64,000 nt of DNA. Source: G965233625 sp965233625 (lineage in GTDB: Bacteria > Planctomycetota > Planctomycetia > Pirellulales > Pirellulaceae). The stretch lies in contig OZ247499.1 of assembly GCA_965233625.1 (NCBI GenBank), positions 124,001-188,000 on the forward strand, written 5' to 3'. Within the stretch, counting starts at the first letter, position 1. The number at the start of each line of letters is the position of its first letter. Positions 63,480 to 64,000 of the stretch are shown piece after piece. The notes under the pieces were generated by a model. The model made no database searches, had not been told where the DNA came from, and was given only the letters and a program-made list of their open reading frames with translations. A program made the position numbers and the translations under genes.

Positions 63480-64000
63480 ATGGCACGCACCTTCAATCGC
63501 CGCACGTTGCTCCGTGGAGCAGGCGCCATCGCCGTTGGCTTCCCGCTGCTGGAAGAAATGCTTCCGTCTCAGTTGATTGCCACCGCTCACGGGGCCAGCA
63601 AAGCCGCGGCTGTGCCCGTGCGTGCCTTCAACGTTTTCTTCGGCCTTGGCATTCCTTCCCCGTTGCAAGCCGAAGGCTTTGACGGTGTGCTCGAACCGCT
63701 GAAGCCCTTACGCGATAAACTGCTGATCATGCGTAACGTGGATCAGGTGCGATGTGACGAATCTGGGATCAACGCGCACTTCGATGGCGCGTCCGGAGCC
63801 TTCACGGCAGAGCCGCCAGATGGTTCCGCCAAATCCGGCGGCCCGTCCATCGATCAGGTGCTACGCAAAGCCCACTACCCCAAAGGACTGCCGGCCGGGC
63901 TGGTTCCGACACTCGCTGCCGGCACGTTCTTCCGCCGCAGCCGGATCAGCCGGTATGTGCATAGCTATAACGAAGACGGAACCGTCGCTGCCGTGATGCA
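63480..64000 (+). CDS. DUF1552 protein, 3'-truncated by window edge
   Basis: The open frame from ATG 63480 runs to the end of the window (about 173 residues seen). A Tat signal (NRRTLLRGAGAIAVGFPLLE) and FNVFFGLGIPSPLQAEGFDG, LLIMRNVDQVRCDESGINAH, FDGASGAFTAEPP match DUF1552. It is the normal partner of the DUF1587-1585 protein upstream. Confidence 0.85.
   Translation, partial: MARTFNRRTLLRGAGAIAVGFPLLEEMLPSQLIATAHGASKAAAVPVRAFNVFFGLGIPSPLQAEGFDGVLEPLKPLRDKLLIMRNVDQVRCDESGINAHFDGASGAFTAEPPDGSAKSGGPSIDQVLRKAHYPKGLPAGLVPTLAAGTFFRRSRISRYVHSYNEDGTVAAVM

Overview
The window looks like a chromosomal segment of a Planctomycetota bacterium (class Planctomycetia is my inference). It is rich in secreted sulfatases and in the planctomycete-type DUF1501, DUF1549/DUF1553, DUF1552 and DUF1587-1595 proteins. 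It also has cytochrome-c-type CxxCH proteins, a hydrazine-synthase-alpha-like propeller protein and many Tat or Sec signal peptides.

Layout. 0-4 kb: 3' part of an iduronate-type sulfatase and a GH2 glycosidase. 4-11 kb (- strand): a tad/Flp pilus operon, cpaE-tadA-tadB-tadC-tadE-like-tadE-like-tadG-like, whose last gene carries two frameshifts. 11-14.6 kb (+): a GAF-PAS-PAS hybrid histidine kinase (one frameshift) and a FixJ-like response regulator. 14.7-19.6 kb (-): ApbE flavin transferase, an FMN-binding TPR protein and a fused NapH/NapG-like polyferredoxin, which together suggest an extracytoplasmic electron-transfer chain. 19.8-22.4 kb (-): a translationally coupled pair, a vWA protein with a TROVE/Ro60-like helical N-terminus and an ARPP-1/DUF6569-like protein.

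22.5-25.1 kb and 35.0-35.5 kb (-): a tRNA array of 27 recognisable tRNA genes plus degenerate pieces, none encoding CCA. It covers 14 amino acids; Ala, Phe, Gly, His, Pro and Trp are absent. Five of the six Leu-anticodon tRNAs lack the long variable arm, three tRNAs have G at position 55, and the end nearest the vWA gene holds what looks like a circularly permuted tRNA. Between the two parts of the array (25.2-35.0 kb, mostly +) lies a phage- or satellite-like element. It encodes a small protein with family-A-polymerase-like palm motifs, a coiled-coil zinc-ribbon protein, a DUF3102-like protein, an H1-like basic protein, a small serine recombinase, terminase small and large subunits without any capsid or tail gene, two small proteins, a block of strongly structured non-coding sequence and a large serine integrase that ends 9 nt from a tRNA gene.

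35.8-58 kb: secreted catabolic genes (hydrazine-synthase-like propeller, sulfatases, transglutaminase-like protein, Kelch-like protein, DUF1549/1553 and DUF1501 pairs, TIM-barrel epimerase-like protein, DUF1593 protein) and a DsbA/FrnE-type gene with TGA in place of the first active-site Cys codon, followed by a possible bacterial SECIS hairpin. 58-60.6 kb: a BON protein, a PII protein with a near-perfect sigma-54 promoter, and a divergent regulator resembling a degenerate enhancer-binding protein. 60.8-64 kb: a LamG/cytochrome/DUF1587-1585 protein and the start of a DUF1552 protein.

The most promising candidate for an undescribed system is the tRNA array with the Ro-like vWA/ARPP-1 pair and the adjoining polymerase/terminase element. 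Family assignments were made by eye from sequence patterns; no searches were run.
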